Below, in pieces: positions 53,908 to 64,000 of a DNA stretch of 64,000 nucleotides; the first letter of the stretch is position 1, and each line of letters opens with the position of its first letter. Below the pieces are notes generated by a model. It made no database searches and was not told the origin of the DNA. It saw nothing but the letters and a program-made list of their open reading frames with translations. This DNA comes from Virgibacillus aidingensis (GTDB taxonomy: Bacteria; Bacillota; Bacilli; Bacillales; Amphibacillaceae): contig NZ_WIXN01000003.1 of the NCBI RefSeq assembly GCF_010994035.1, positions 62,001 through 126,000 of the forward strand, in the 5' to 3' direction. The translations under genes and the position numbers were made by a program.

Positions 53908-55116
53908 CTATTCTTCAAGCCCGGCTTTGTAGTCAACACCCTCTGTATAGACATTGCCTGCATTCCATAATAAAAATTCATGTATCCCGTTTTCATATAA
54001 AGCTCTGATTTGTGCTTCCACTTCTTTTACTCCATATTCCTGAGGCGGTCCATTATATAGCCATGGCGCTTCAAAATCCTGCAGCCACGGGCGGGACAGT
54101 GGCGGGTTGTCCAATGCACCTAGCACATCATTTTCCACTTTGGCATATTCTGTCACAAGCTGATATGGTTCCCTGTCCGGAAACTCTATGCCAAAATGCG
54201 GTGTCCAGTGACTCGGATAAATCATGGAAGAAATTACATCCACGTTTTCGGAAATTCTGGAAAAGTTTTGGCCGATACCAGGTGTTTCTTCCAGGGTGGC
54301 AGCATAGCCGAATATATCGACGGAAACATCGACATCATAGTCGGAAAGCTCCTCACGTGCGTATGCAACAAAATCCGTCACTGCTTCTACCCGCAGTTTA
54401 ACATTATCCATATCCGCATTTTGGTAATCACCCAGTGAATAATCCAATTCTTCATCCCGATGTTCAAAGCCTTCAGGGAAGCGTACATAGTCGAATTGAA
54501 TCTCCTGAAATCCCATTTCGGCAGCCATTTTGCCAATTTCCACATTATACTCCCAAACCTCTGTTTCAAACGGATTGACAAAAGCTTCCTGTTTATTGTT
54601 CATCCAGACCCCACCGTTTTTTGTGAACGACAGATCAGGTCTTTGTTCAGCCAGAACGCTATCTTTAAAAACCACTATTCTTGCTATTGGGTAGATCTCT
54701 TTCTTTTCCAGTACCTGCATCATTTCCTCCGGATCACTGATATAATTCATAGCAATATCTTCATATGGAGATCCTTCTTCAGGCAGAAAGGTAAGATTCC
54801 CATGATCTTCCTTAACATCAATAACCATGGAGTTCAAATCACTGTTATCGACCAGGTTCAGCAGATCTTCAAAACGGCTGCCGCCGGCCGAATTCCCAGT
54901 CACATAGATTCCCCTCACTGCATCCGGATATTCAAATGTATAGCCTGAATCAAATGTAAAGCGGCTGATTTGCTGCTCCGTGTCAATTTGCTCTATTGCA
55001 GTATGCCGTTCTTTATGTAAACTTGCTGTAGATTCATCTTCCCCGCTGATTGTAACCGGAACAGATAGTACAAGCAGAAGAGAACATAATGTAATCGTGA
55101 TTTGCTTTATCCCCAT
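53908..55116 (-). CDS. Secreted putative glycoside hydrolase (DUF4015 family)
   Basis: 402 residues. Signal peptide (about 1-28), then a TIM-barrel-like domain starting VRGIYVTGNSAGG with VIDVKEDHGNLTF, IQFDYVRFPEG and DVSVDIFGY strands characteristic of DUF4015/COG1306, related to glycoside hydrolases. Acidic residues in QFDYVRFPE and DIFGY are likely catalytic by family analogy. Extracellular, probable polysaccharide substrate unknown. ATG 55116 has GGGAG ten bases upstream; TTG 55125 is too close. Confidence 0.85.
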   Translation of the reverse strand: MGIKQITITLCSLLLVLSVPVTISGEDESTASLHKERHTAIEQIDTEQQISRFTFDSGYTFEYPDAVRGIYVTGNSAGGSRFEDLLNLVDNSDLNSMVIDVKEDHGNLTFLPEEGSPYEDIAMNYISDPEEMMQVLEKKEIYPIARIVVFKDSVLAEQRPDLSFTKNGGVWMNNKQEAFVNPFETEVWEYNVEIGKMAAEMGFQEIQFDYVRFPEGFEHRDEELDYSLGDYQNADMDNVKLRVEAVTDFVAYAREELSDYDVDVSVDIFGYAATLEETPGIGQNFSRISENVDVISSMIYPSHWTPHFGIEFPDREPYQLVTEYAKVENDVLGALDNPPLSRPWLQDFEAPWLYNGPPQEYGVKEVEAQIRALYENGIHEFLLWNAGNVYTEGVDYKAGLEE

Positions 55117-55432
55117 GACTATCAATCTCCCATTTTTATTTAAAACTAGTATAACGGATATATTGTTGATTTTAAATTAAAAAAGTAAATATTTGTCGAT
55201 TAATTATTTCCAGTTTACTTCTTTTACAACCGCAAAATAAGTACTATAAAAACTTTCCCAGTATTGTCTCCTGCGATTTACCTGGCAAATACTTTTATTA
55301 TCTGTCAAATATTCTTTAACTTTTTACCCCATTCTTCCTCTTTTCAATCCTATTTTTCCCTTTTTAAAATAACATCAACAATAAGATATACTAATTCCTA
55401 TACCTTATTATTTCCTCAGGAAGTACAAAAAA
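55117..55432. other. Intergenic region between hydrolase and copZ
   Basis: About 315 AT-rich bases; only the copZ terminator at its right side was recognised. Confidence 0.35.
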
Positions 55433-55463
55433 ATAGCAGGATATTTTTACATGTCCCTGCTAT
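55433..55463 (-). terminator. Terminator of the copper operon
   Basis: ATAGCAGG and CCTGCTAT pair on the minus strand; TTTTTTTG follows. Confidence 0.8.
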
Positions 55464-55506
55464 CCTGAAATACAGTGTAATATAATTTGTTGCCAAAAAG
55501 GCATAA

Positions 55507-55713
55507 TTATTCTACATCATAACCCTGATCTTCTACAGCTTCTGCCAATTGACCCTTCGATACTTTGGCACCATCAAATTTCACATCAACTTTGCCTGCA
55601 TCCAGGTTTACGTCAACATTCGAAACACCATCCAAACTCTTCAGTGCCCCTTCCACAGACGCCACGCAATGATTGCATGTCATTCCTTTAACACCCAATG
55701 TTGCTTCCTTCAT
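55507..55713 (-). CDS. copZ: Copper chaperone CopZ
   Basis: 68 residues, HMA fold with Cu(I)-binding GMTCNHC near the start and a ferredoxin-like beta-alpha-beta pattern. It carries Cu(I) to CopA or to CsoR (known). Last gene of csoR-copA-copZ, 24 bases after copA, so transcribed under CsoR control. Confidence 0.93.
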   Translation of the reverse strand: MKEATLGVKGMTCNHCVASVEGALKSLDGVSNVDVNLDAGKVDVKFDGAKVSKGQLAEAVEDQGYDVE

Positions 55714-55737
55714 GGTCTATTTCCCCTTTCAATAATT

Positions 55738-58125
55738 TTATATTTTAACCCGCTTCAAACGAAGGGAGTTAGTAACAACACTCACTGAACTAAACGCCAT
55801 GGCAGCACCTGCAACCCATGGTGCGAGCAATCCGGCAGCTGCAATAGGTATTCCTGCACTATTATAGGCAAATGCCCAAAACAGATTTTGCCGGATATTT
55901 CTTATGGTTGCATGACTCATTTTAATTGCTTTTGGTATGAGAAGCAATTCACCGCCTAAAATGGTGACATCTGCTGCTTCTATGGCAACTTCAGTCCCTG
56001 TTCCGATGGCGATGCCAATATCGGCTGTCGCCAGTGCCGGCGCATCGTTTATACCATCTCCTACCATAGCCACTTTTTTACCCTGTAATTGAATTTCTTT
56101 TACTTTATCTGCCTTTTGTTCCGGCAGAACTTCGGCAATCACTTCATCGATTCCAACCTGCTTGGCAATCGCTTTTGCAGTTCTTTCGTTATCACCTGTC
56201 AGCATGAAAACTTCCAGGTTTTGTTCTTTCAGTTGTTTCACGGCTTCAATAGCTGAGTCCTTCACGGTATCGGCTACAGCCACAATTCCGCTGAACCTGC
56301 CATCCACAGCAATGAGCATAGCCGTTTTACCTTCTGATTCATATTCGGCCATTTTTTTATCGACGTTACTCATCTCAATATGATGATCACGCATAAGCTT
56401 TCTAGTCCCTACAAGTACTTCTTTACCTGAAATAGCAGCTTTGATACCATGGCCGGGTATAGCAGTAAAGTCATCTGTATCCAGCATGTCGACTCCCTTT
56501 TCGGTGGCATAGGCAACAATCGCTTCAGCCAATGGGTGTTCTGACCCTTTTTCCGCGCTTGCTAAGAACTGCAACGTTACGTCATCACCGGTAAAGTTGG
56601 TTACTTCCGGTTTCCCTTTTGTAATCGTTCCGGTTTTATCAAAAACGATGGTATTAAGTTTATGGGTTTGTTCTAAATGCTCTCCGCCTTTAAAAAGTAT
56701 CCCGTTTTCCGCTGATTTACCTGTGCCAACCATGATGGATGTTGGTGTAGCAAGCCCCAGTGCACACGGACAAGCAATAACCAATACTGCAATAGCGGCC
56801 ACCAATGCCAGTTCAAAATTTCCAGGTGAAACAAGTGTAATCCAAACAATAAATGTCAGAACGGCTATAATTACTACGATTGGAACAAAGTATCCGGAGA
56901 TTACATCTGCAAGCCGCTGGATCGGTGCCTTGGACCCTTGTGCATCCTCCACTGCCTTAATAATGGAAGCCAGTGCTGTATCCTTTCCAACTTTGGTTGC
57001 TTTCATTTCCACTGTTCCATTTTTATTCATGGTGGAACCAATAACATCTGCATTCATGTTTTTTTCTATCGGAATGGATTCTCCTGTAATCATAGACTCG
57101 TCCACAGAAGTGCGCCCTTTTACGATAATACCGTCAACGGGTATTTTTTCACCGGGTTTTACAATTAAATGGTCCCCGCTCCGCACTTCCTCTATTGCCA
57201 CCATTTGTTCTTCGCCATTTCTTATTACACGGGCCTGCTTTGCCTGTAAGTTAAGCAATTTGGAAATTGCTGTTTTTGTTCTGCTCTTGGCAGTCAATTC
57301 AAGGTATTTACCAAACAGAATCAATGTAATGATAATAGCACTAGTTTCAAAATATAGATGCGGCATATAGCCGGGATTTCCAATCGTTAAAAATGCTTCA
57401 TACAAACTGTAGAAATAAGCGGCGCTTGTACCGAGTGCAACAAGTACATCCATATTGGCCCCGCCGCTCCTCAGACTTCGATAGGCGCCTGTATAGAACT
57501 GCCGGCCAACATAAAATTGGATTGGTGTTGCCAGGGCAAATTGAAACCAGGGGTTCATAAATAAAGCCGGTAAACTAACTCCTAAAAGATGATCAAGCAT
57601 GGTTACAAGCAGGGGCAGCGACAGCAATGCAGACAGCACCAGCTTAAATTTCATTTCTTTAACCTGCTTTTCTTTCTGGTTTTCTGACGCGTCACCTGTA
57701 TCACTTTTTTCATTTGCTCCGTAGCCCAGCTTTTTTATTCTGCCAATGATATCGGGAATTTCCAAGGTATTCGGGTTATATTCCACCACGGCACTTTCAG
57801 CAGCCAGGTTGACAGTGGCCTGTTTAACTCCGGGCTGTTTATTCAGCACTTTTTCAATCCGTGATGAACAAGTTGCACAAGTCATTCCCTCTATATCAAA
57901 TTCAGTTTTTTGGGTCAGCACCCCATAGCCCATATTTTCTATTTTTGAGGTAATATCCTCAACTGTAACGGAGGCAGGATCATAATTAACCGTTGCTTTT
58001 TCAGTAGTTAAATTCACTTGTGCTTCCACACCATCCATTTTATTTAATACTTTTTCCACTCTGGAGGAGCACCCGGCACAGGTCATCCCTGTCACACCTA
58101 CTGTTAAATGTTTTGCTTCACTCAT
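55738..58125 (-). CDS. copA: Copper-exporting P-type ATPase CopA
   Basis: 795 residues. Two N-terminal heavy-metal domains (GMTCAGC and GMTCATC, about 13-19 and 81-87), eight membrane helices, the translocation motif ACPCALG, phosphorylation site DKTGTIT, GHGIKA nucleotide motif, SEHPL, and [12 protein letters not shown] hinge. The CPC motif and two HMA domains mark a Cu(I) exporter. It lies 13 bases after csoR, before copZ. Confidence 0.95.
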   Translation of the reverse strand: MSEAKHLTVGVTGMTCAGCSSRVEKVLNKMDGVEAQVNLTTEKATVNYDPASVTVEDITSKIENMGYGVLTQKTEFDIEGMTCATCSSRIEKVLNKQPGVKQATVNLAAESAVVEYNPNTLEIPDIIGRIKKLGYGANEKSDTGDASENQKEKQVKEMKFKLVLSALLSLPLLVTMLDHLLGVSLPALFMNPWFQFALATPIQFYVGRQFYTGAYRSLRSGGANMDVLVALGTSAAYFYSLYEAFLTIGNPGYMPHLYFETSAIIITLILFGKYLELTAKSRTKTAISKLLNLQAKQARVIRNGEEQMVAIEEVRSGDHLIVKPGEKIPVDGIIVKGRTSVDESMITGESIPIEKNMNADVIGSTMNKNGTVEMKATKVGKDTALASIIKAVEDAQGSKAPIQRLADVISGYFVPIVVIIAVLTFIVWITLVSPGNFELALVAAIAVLVIACPCALGLATPTSIMVGTGKSAENGILFKGGEHLEQTHKLNTIVFDKTGTITKGKPEVTNFTGDDVTLQFLASAEKGSEHPLAEAIVAYATEKGVDMLDTDDFTAIPGHGIKAAISGKEVLVGTRKLMRDHHIEMSNVDKKMAEYESEGKTAMLIAVDGRFSGIVAVADTVKDSAIEAVKQLKEQNLEVFMLTGDNERTAKAIAKQVGIDEVIAEVLPEQKADKVKEIQLQGKKVAMVGDGINDAPALATADIGIAIGTGTEVAIEAADVTILGGELLLIPKAIKMSHATIRNIRQNLFWAFAYNSAGIPIAAAGLLAPWVAGAAMAFSSVSVVTNSLRLKRVKI

Positions 58126-58138
58126 GTCCTTCCACCCC

Positions 58139-58441
58139 CTATTTGGAAAATTGCTTTAACACTTCAAGCAGTTCCTCGATTGCTTCGTCTCCTTCTCCGG
58201 ATTTCACTGCACTGGCTACACAATGCTTCGCATGCCTTTCCCCGAGAGAAAATCCAACCTTTTTCAAGGCTGCATTTATGGCACTGATTTGGACTAAAAT
58301 ATCTACGCAATATCTGTCGTCTTCAACCATTTTTTGAATACCGCGAACTTGTCCTTCTATTCGTTTCAGACGATTGACGACTGCCTGTTTTTCAGCATCT
58401 GTTCTGGGTACTACCGGATGATCATGTAAAAATTTATCCAT
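58139..58441 (-). CDS. csoR: Copper-sensing repressor CsoR
   Basis: 100 residues, all-helical DUF156-type repressor. Cu(I) ligands fit the Cys-His-Cys pattern: Cys in RYCVDILVQ, His and Cys in [22 protein letters not shown] is the DNA-contact helix. It represses its own operon without copper (known). A CsoR-type operator lies inside its promoter. First gene of the operon. Confidence 0.94.
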   Translation of the reverse strand: MDKFLHDHPVVPRTDAEKQAVVNRLKRIEGQVRGIQKMVEDDRYCVDILVQISAINAALKKVGFSLGERHAKHCVASAVKSGEGDEAIEELLEVLKQFSK

Positions 58442-58478
58442 TCAGACCCCGTCCTTACCTTATTATTTCTATACTTAT

Positions 58479-58507
58479 ACTATACCCCACTATGGTATAA
58501 AATTCAA
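58479..58507 (-). promoter_or_regulatory. csoR-copA-copZ promoter with CsoR operator
   Basis: On the minus strand: TTGAAT (58507-58502), 17-base spacer, TATAGT (58484-58479). The dyad TATACCATAGTGGGGTATA (58499-58481) fills the spacer and the -10 box; it matches CsoR operators (TATACC-N-GGGTATA). Bound CsoR would block RNA polymerase directly. Confidence 0.85.
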
Positions 58508-58788
58508 TGAATTTACTGTGACAATTTTATTCATTCCCAGGTAATCGTATTTTTAACATTTCGCATTTATGGGAGATCCTTTTCAAAAACCAATACATGA
58601 TGGCATCCAAAATATCAGCAACAAAAAAGTAAGCAAATAAAACAGGAATATGCTTGTCATCGACCGCTTATCAGAGCGTGAATTTAACTGAATAGATTAT
58701 ACTTTTGTATTAATTCTTTTCAGTTATATGCCCCTGCGTTAACGCCATATAATATACCATTTTTTTAAAATAGATAAAGTGCTTTTAG
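58508..58788. other. Intergenic region between csoR and the dioxygenase gene
   Basis: About 280 bases left of the copper promoter toward the dioxygenase stop; no gene or clear terminator recognised. Confidence 0.35.
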
Positions 58789-59730
58789 TCACTCGATCGG
58801 CTTTAATTTATCCATAATTTCCTGACGTTTATCTTCCAGAAATGGCGGCAAATCCAATTTGCTTCCCAAATTCTCAATACTGGAATCCACCGTAAATCCT
58901 GGCCCATCTGTCGCAATTTCAAACATAATTCTGTTGGCATCACGAAAATAGAGGCTGTGAAAATAATGCCTGTCAATGACTCCTGTAGATACAAAGCCTT
59001 TTTGTTTTATTTTTTTATCCCACATATGGAGTTCTTCTACATCTTTTGCCCGGATTGCCAGATGATGAACACTTCCTTTTCCAGGTCTTTCAGCGGACCC
59101 CGATTCTTCCTTTAAAAGGATCTCACTATAGATTTTTCCTTTCCCAGCCCGCAGAATGATTCCGTGCTCTGCTGGGCCCGCTTCATTATATTCAAAAATT
59201 TCTTTCAATGTTTTTTTCGTACTATTTATATCCCGAACAGTTATTTCCACTGTTCCCATACCTAATATCCGATGTTCTTTATCAATAGCAGCGTTTTCCC
59301 AGGGCTGCCAAAAGCGAGGTACTGTATCATCTTTTTTATTTACCAAAACCAGTCGAAGCCCGTCCGGATCTTCAAAAGGTAATGCTTCCCTGCTGGCGTA
59401 CTCTGTGATACTGCCATGCTTGACATCAAGGGATTCAAATCTTTCTTTCCAGTACATTAAACTATCCGCAGATGGAACAAGCAATCCGATTCTTGTAATG
59501 GCATTCGTTCCCCGATGCGTTCTTCCAACTGCCGGCATTTCAAAAAAGGTGAGTTCTGTGCCGGGACTGCCGGTTAGATCACCGTAGAACAAATGGTACA
59601 TGGAAGGATCATCCTGATTAACAGATATTTTGACCCTCCGTAAACCCAGAACTTCCTTATAGAACTTGTTTGTTGCTGCTGCGTCTTTAATAATCATGGA
59701 AATATGATGATGGCCTAAAATTGTGCGCAT
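58789..59730 (-). CDS. Ring-cleaving dioxygenase, MhqO/YkcA-like
   Basis: 313 residues. Tandem vicinal-oxygen-chelate (glyoxalase-like) modules: metal ligands His in LGHHHISM, His in GSVHHLAIRA, and Glu in RIMFEIATDG. Relatives (MhqA, MhqE, MhqO in B. subtilis) open aromatic rings of quinones or catechols and protect from electrophile stress (known). ATG 59730 has AGGAGG six bases upstream. It follows czcD by 21 bases, so it is likely transcribed with the zinc operon, which is unusual. Confidence 0.85.
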   Translation of the reverse strand: MRTILGHHHISMIIKDAAATNKFYKEVLGLRRVKISVNQDDPSMYHLFYGDLTGSPGTELTFFEMPAVGRTHRGTNAITRIGLLVPSADSLMYWKERFESLDVKHGSITEYASREALPFEDPDGLRLVLVNKKDDTVPRFWQPWENAAIDKEHRILGMGTVEITVRDINSTKKTLKEIFEYNEAGPAEHGIILRAGKGKIYSEILLKEESGSAERPGKGSVHHLAIRAKDVEELHMWDKKIKQKGFVSTGVIDRHYFHSLYFRDANRIMFEIATDGPGFTVDSSIENLGSKLDLPPFLEDKRQEIMDKLKPIE

Positions 59731-59751
59731 AATCATCCTCCTAAAATATTT

Positions 59752-60672
59752 TTAATGTTCTTTTCCTACATGCTGGCACATTAATAAATCATCGTGCGGG
59801 TGGTCATTATTTTCCAATTGAATGGTAATATGCCCAATTCCTTTATCTTTTAAATTTCCTTCAATGGTACGCAGGATAGTCTGGCATTCATCTACCGATT
59901 TATCACCGTCAACCACCGCATGACATGATAAAGCATTCCTGCCGCTTGTAATTATCCAGACGTGCAGATCATGTATATCTTTGACCCCATCAATTTTTAC
60001 TATCGTTTCAATCACTTCATCCAGATCAATATTTTTCGGTGTTCCCTCCATTAAAACATGGATGGCATCCTTAGAGACTCTCCAGCCGCTGATTAGTATT
60101 AAAACAGCAACAATAACACTTGCTAATGGATCTGCCCATGCCCATCCAAACAACAACATCAGCAAAGCAGCAATAATCGCACCAACCGACCCTAATAAAT
60201 CTCCCAAAACATGAAGGAAGGCAGCCCGTAAATTCAGGTTTTCTTTCGTGTCTCCCTGCATTAGCATCCATGCAACCAAAACATTAACAAAAAAACCAAT
60301 CACAGCGATTATTAACATACCTGTTGAAGCAACTTCCGGAGGATCACTAAAACGATGATATGCCTCATAAAAAATGAAACCGGAAATCAGTATTAACGTT
60401 ACCCCATTAAATACTGCAGCCAATATTTCAAAACGTTTGTACCCATATGTTTTGTAATAATTTGCTGCTTTCTCTCCAAATGTAAATGCCAACAATGCTA
60501 TCCCCAATGAAACAGCATCACTTAACATATGGCCGGCATCAGCTAACAATGCCAGACTATTTGTGAGATACCCTCCAATGACTTCCACTGCCATATAAAA
60601 TGAAATAATGAAAAAACTTATTTTTAATGCCTTTTTATTACTGCCATGTGAATGATCATGATCCAACCCCAA
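59752..60672 (-). CDS. czcD: Cation diffusion facilitator CzcD
   Basis: 306 residues. His-rich N-terminus (DHDHSHG), six membrane helices with zinc-site motifs ADAGHMLSDA and HVLGDLLGS, and a C-terminal ferredoxin-like metal domain (VKDIHDLHVWIITSG). Exports Zn2+, Co2+ or Cd2+ against protons (known). Located after czrA, 31 bases between them, repressed by it when metal is low. Confidence 0.92.
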   Translation of the reverse strand: MGLDHDHSHGSNKKALKISFFIISFYMAVEVIGGYLTNSLALLADAGHMLSDAVSLGIALLAFTFGEKAANYYKTYGYKRFEILAAVFNGVTLILISGFIFYEAYHRFSDPPEVASTGMLIIAVIGFFVNVLVAWMLMQGDTKENLNLRAAFLHVLGDLLGSVGAIIAALLMLLFGWAWADPLASVIVAVLILISGWRVSKDAIHVLMEGTPKNIDLDEVIETIVKIDGVKDIHDLHVWIITSGRNALSCHAVVDGDKSVDECQTILRTIEGNLKDKGIGHITIQLENNDHPHDDLLMCQHVGKEH

Positions 60673-60703
60673 AGGTCACACCTCCGTTCTCTGTTTATAT
60701 TTA

Positions 60704-61030
60704 TTAATGATGACTCGCGTGGTCAATAGCTTGTTTTAAAATATCGATGACATGTTCATCATCATGTGAATAATACAAAGTAGTTCCTTCTCTTCTATAT
60801 TTCACAAGCCGCAGATTTTTTAACAGCCGCAGCTGATGAGAGACGGTGGATTGCTGCAGGTCCAGTACTTTAGCTATTGTATTAACAGAGTATTCTTTTT
60901 GAAAAAGTAAATGGAGAATACGGATTCTTGTTGGATCACCTAATGTTTTAAATGTTTGGGAAACAAGGTTAAGTGTGTACTTATCCAGTTCACCCTTCTT
61001 TATCTCTTCAGGCTCCTTATGTGCCATCAT
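60704..61030 (-). CDS. czrA: Zinc-responsive ArsR-family repressor CzrA
   Basis: 108 residues. Winged helix with the recognition part [24 protein letters not shown] and the alpha-5 metal site of CzrA: Asp and His in SHDDEHV, His residues in AIDHASHH. Zinc binding releases it from DNA (known). ATG 61030 has AGGGAGG eight bases upstream; the frame extends eight codons further without support. Confidence 0.9.
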   Translation of the reverse strand: MMAHKEPEEIKKGELDKYTLNLVSQTFKTLGDPTRIRILHLLFQKEYSVNTIAKVLDLQQSTVSHQLRLLKNLRLVKYRREGTTLYYSHDDEHVIDILKQAIDHASHH

Positions 61031-61068
61031 ACAAACTACCTCCCTAAGATACATAAACCTCTATACAT

Positions 61069-61092
61069 GTATATATTAGCATATGTTCATAT
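61069..61092 (-). promoter_or_regulatory. Candidate CzrA operator
   Basis: ATATGAACATATGCTAATAT on the minus strand, 39-62 bases before czrA. One half-site TGAACATAT is good, the second is imperfect, as in ArsR/CzrA-type 12-2-12 operators. Confidence 0.5.
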
Positions 61093-61452
61093 AATAGTAT
61101 AAGTAAATGTATTGAAATTGTTCCTTTTTATATTGCACCGGGGGCAGATTTTCATGCTTTTAACTTGGTGATGGGTATAAGGCTGTTCCGAAACAATTTG
61201 AGTAATAGTGAAAATTAGACGGCTAACCTCGTTTCATATTCTTTAATAGGCTCCGCCAATGTCTGTCATACAATTTACACAGTTTTTATACAATTTTTAC
61301 ACAATTTCTAAAATCATCCTCAAAATCCGCTTATAACAGTCATGAAGCTCCATATTTAATGTAGATTCTGCTATTTTATTAATAATGGAAGGTTTTACAA
61401 TGAACAATAATCTGTTACAATTACCACAACAAAGAGTGAAAGGAGAACGTTG
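61093..61452. other. Intergenic region between czrA and the SurA-like gene
   Basis: About 360 bases; only AT-rich sequence. A partial GGCTGTTCCGA-like stretch near 61182 may be a remnant of the intergenic repeats of this genome. Confidence 0.35.
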
Positions 61453-62250
61453 ATGAAGAAAAAATGGTTGCTTGGTTTATCCCTCTTACTGCTTGTCTTT
61501 TTCACAGCAGCATGTGGTGATGAAGAACAGGATAACTCAGCGGAGGACAGTAATGAGGCATCAGAAACACAGGAAGAGGACTCTGCCGAAGACGAAGGAC
61601 AAGCTCAGGAGGAAGGTACTGAACAGGCAGAAATGCCTGAACCTGACCTTGAGGACATCCCGGATGTGGTAGCAGAAGTAAATGGTGAAGAGATATCAAG
61701 GGATGAATTTGAATCCACATATGTAGGTCAGTTCCAGCAGGCAATGATGCAAGCCCAGATGACCGGTCAGGAAGTGGATCAGGATCAATTAAAGGGACAG
61801 ATTGCAGACGCTTTGATCGGGCAGAAGCTTATTATCCAGGAAGCCGAAAATCAAGGTTTTGAAGCATCAGAGGATGATGTTAATGAAACACTTGATGAAC
61901 TTATAGAACAAAATGGCCTGAATTCTCAGGATGACTTCTTTGCTGCACTGGAAGAACAGGGTGTAACAGAGGACGAAGTGAGATCTGACCTTGAGACACA
62001 AGTGAAAGTAGATGCGCTTATTGCAAGTGAATCCGGTGACATGGAGCCGACAGAAGATGAACTTCAAGAGCTTTATGAAGCATATTCAGCTTCCATGGAA
62101 CAGCAGCAGGGCGAAGATGCAGAAGTTCCATCTTATGAAGAAATGGAACCTCAACTGACACAACAAGTAATAGCCCAAAAGGAAACAGAAGCCTACCAGA
62201 CACTTGTAGAAGAACTTCGGGCAAATGCTGACGTCACGAATAACTTATAA
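61453..62250 (+). CDS. SurA N-terminal-domain lipoprotein
   Basis: 265 residues. Lipoprotein signal peptide with TAACG lipobox (Cys near 21), an acidic disordered linker (about 24-72), and a SurA/PrsA-type helical chaperone domain (VVAEVNGEEISRDEFES, LIGQKLIIQEAENQG). No parvulin catalytic domain is present, so it is probably a foldase-like chaperone on the outer membrane face, not a proline isomerase. GGAG seven bases before ATG 61453. A strong terminator follows. Confidence 0.85.
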   Translation: MKKKWLLGLSLLLLVFFTAACGDEEQDNSAEDSNEASETQEEDSAEDEGQAQEEGTEQAEMPEPDLEDIPDVVAEVNGEEISRDEFESTYVGQFQQAMMQAQMTGQEVDQDQLKGQIADALIGQKLIIQEAENQGFEASEDDVNETLDELIEQNGLNSQDDFFAALEEQGVTEDEVRSDLETQVKVDALIASESGDMEPTEDELQELYEAYSASMEQQQGEDAEVPSYEEMEPQLTQQVIAQKETEAYQTLVEELRANADVTNNL

Positions 62251-62256
62251 TTACAA

Positions 62257-62285
62257 ACCAGGTCTCTATCAGACCTGGTTTTTTT
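62257..62285 (+). terminator. Terminator of the SurA-like gene
   Basis: AACCAGGTCT and AGACCTGGTT form a perfect 10-bp stem with a four-base loop; TTTTT follows. Confidence 0.9.
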
Positions 62286-62377
62286 GTATACTTGCCCCTT
62301 TACAAGTAAAAAGATTATATTATCATTTCCTGTCCTTAAGGAAGAGGTACAAATACTTATTATTAACGCGGATTTAC

Positions 62378-62406
62378 TTGCACAATATAGGAATGAAATA
62401 TATAAT
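62378..62406 (+). promoter_or_regulatory. trpS leader promoter
   Basis: TTGCAC (62378-62383), 17-base spacer, TATAAT (62401-62406). It places the leader start near 62413, just before the T-box stem I. Confidence 0.7.
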
Positions 62407-62412
62407 AGAAAA

Positions 62413-62625
62413 AAACTCAATATAACCGGCAATGAAGAAGAAGGAGTACAATTTGCCCAATGGTTCTAAGAGAGCTTGTGGCTGGTGAAAACAAGTATCA
62501 AGGTAAATTGGAATTGGACTTTGGAGCTGAATATTAAATAAAGTGATCTTGCATATGTTAAGATAACCAGGGTGGCAACGCGGTTCATTCGTCCCTTTTT
62601 AAGGGATAAATGGGCTTTTTTTATG
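62413..62625 (+). promoter_or_regulatory. T-box leader of trpS (TGG specifier)
   Basis: Order of T-box elements: stem I start GAAGAAGGAGTA (about 62434), AGAGAGC and GGCTGGTGAAAAC in stem I, specifier region GAATTGGACTTTGGAG with the Trp codon TGG (62522-62524), T-box sequence AGGGTGGCAACGCGG (62569-62583), and a terminator (GTCCCTTTTTAAGGGAT and a T run to about 62622). Uncharged tRNA-Trp would bind and prevent termination, raising trpS expression (known mechanism). Confidence 0.9.
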
Positions 62626-63919
<1,294 letters not shown>

Positions 63920-63925
63920 CATACC

Positions 63926-63955
63926 AAAGGGCGCCTTAGAAATAAGACGCCCTTT
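63926..63955 (+). terminator. Terminator of trpS
   Basis: AAAGGGCG and CGCCCTTT pair, extended by CTTA/TAAG inside; a short CT-rich tail follows. Confidence 0.75.
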
Positions 63956-64000
63956 CACCTATAAAACAGACGTAAGTTTCATTTTTGTTTTGATGCATTT

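Overview
The window looks like a chromosomal segment of a low-GC, endospore-forming Gram-positive bacterium of the family Bacillaceae. A halotolerant, Virgibacillus/Oceanobacillus/Lentibacillus-like organism is my inference from gene content. The evidence is AGGAGG-type ribosome sites, frequent TTG and GTG starts, spore genes (splAB, cotZ, cotO), a Bacillus-type gas vesicle operon, and a long block that follows Bacillus subtilis gene order (yjcF-G-H; prpE, yjbO, nadF, sasB, yjbK, yjbI, yjbH, roxS, a yizD-like gene, pepF, coiA, mecA, spx, yjbC).

Left part (1-10.6 kb): the end of a TctA/TctB-like transporter operon, then a hybrid sensor kinase with two different kinase modules, a 1736-residue LPXTG-type adhesin (collagen-binding-like, SpaA-like and Cna-B modules) and, divergent from it, a SARP/BTAD-type response regulator. 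An 11-bp direct repeat placed 8 bp before the adhesin -10 box suggests that kinase, regulator and adhesin form one surface-adhesion circuit.

10.9-16.5 kb: a 12-gene gas vesicle operon on the minus strand, transcribed P-Q-B-R-F-G-L-S-K-J-T-U. It lacks gvpN. A perfect hairpin follows the structural gene gvpB.

16.9-35 kb: a membrane-anchored DUF4352 protein, the splAB DNA-repair operon, and three consecutive secreted enzymes (two paralogous Xaa-Pro dipeptidyl-peptidase-like hydrolases around an M64 metallopeptidase) that all end in the same about 80-residue helical domain. Then come a pirin, tRNA-Val, the YfiB/YfiC heterodimeric ABC exporter, yjcH-G-F and a DUF421 membrane protein.

35-53.5 kb: spore coat genes (cotZ, cotO), Dps, MgtE, PrpE, and the yjb block, which holds alarmone synthesis (SasB), NAD kinase and the Spx/YjbH/MecA proteolysis-control genes. 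Between yjbH and the small RNA gene roxS lies an unusual 24-copy, 52-bp tandem repeat array.

53.9-64 kb: a secreted putative glycoside hydrolase, the copper operon csoR-copA-copZ with a recognisable CsoR operator inside its promoter, a zinc operon czrA-czcD with a ring-cleaving dioxygenase gene attached, a SurA-like lipoprotein, and trpS under a T-box leader with a TGG specifier.
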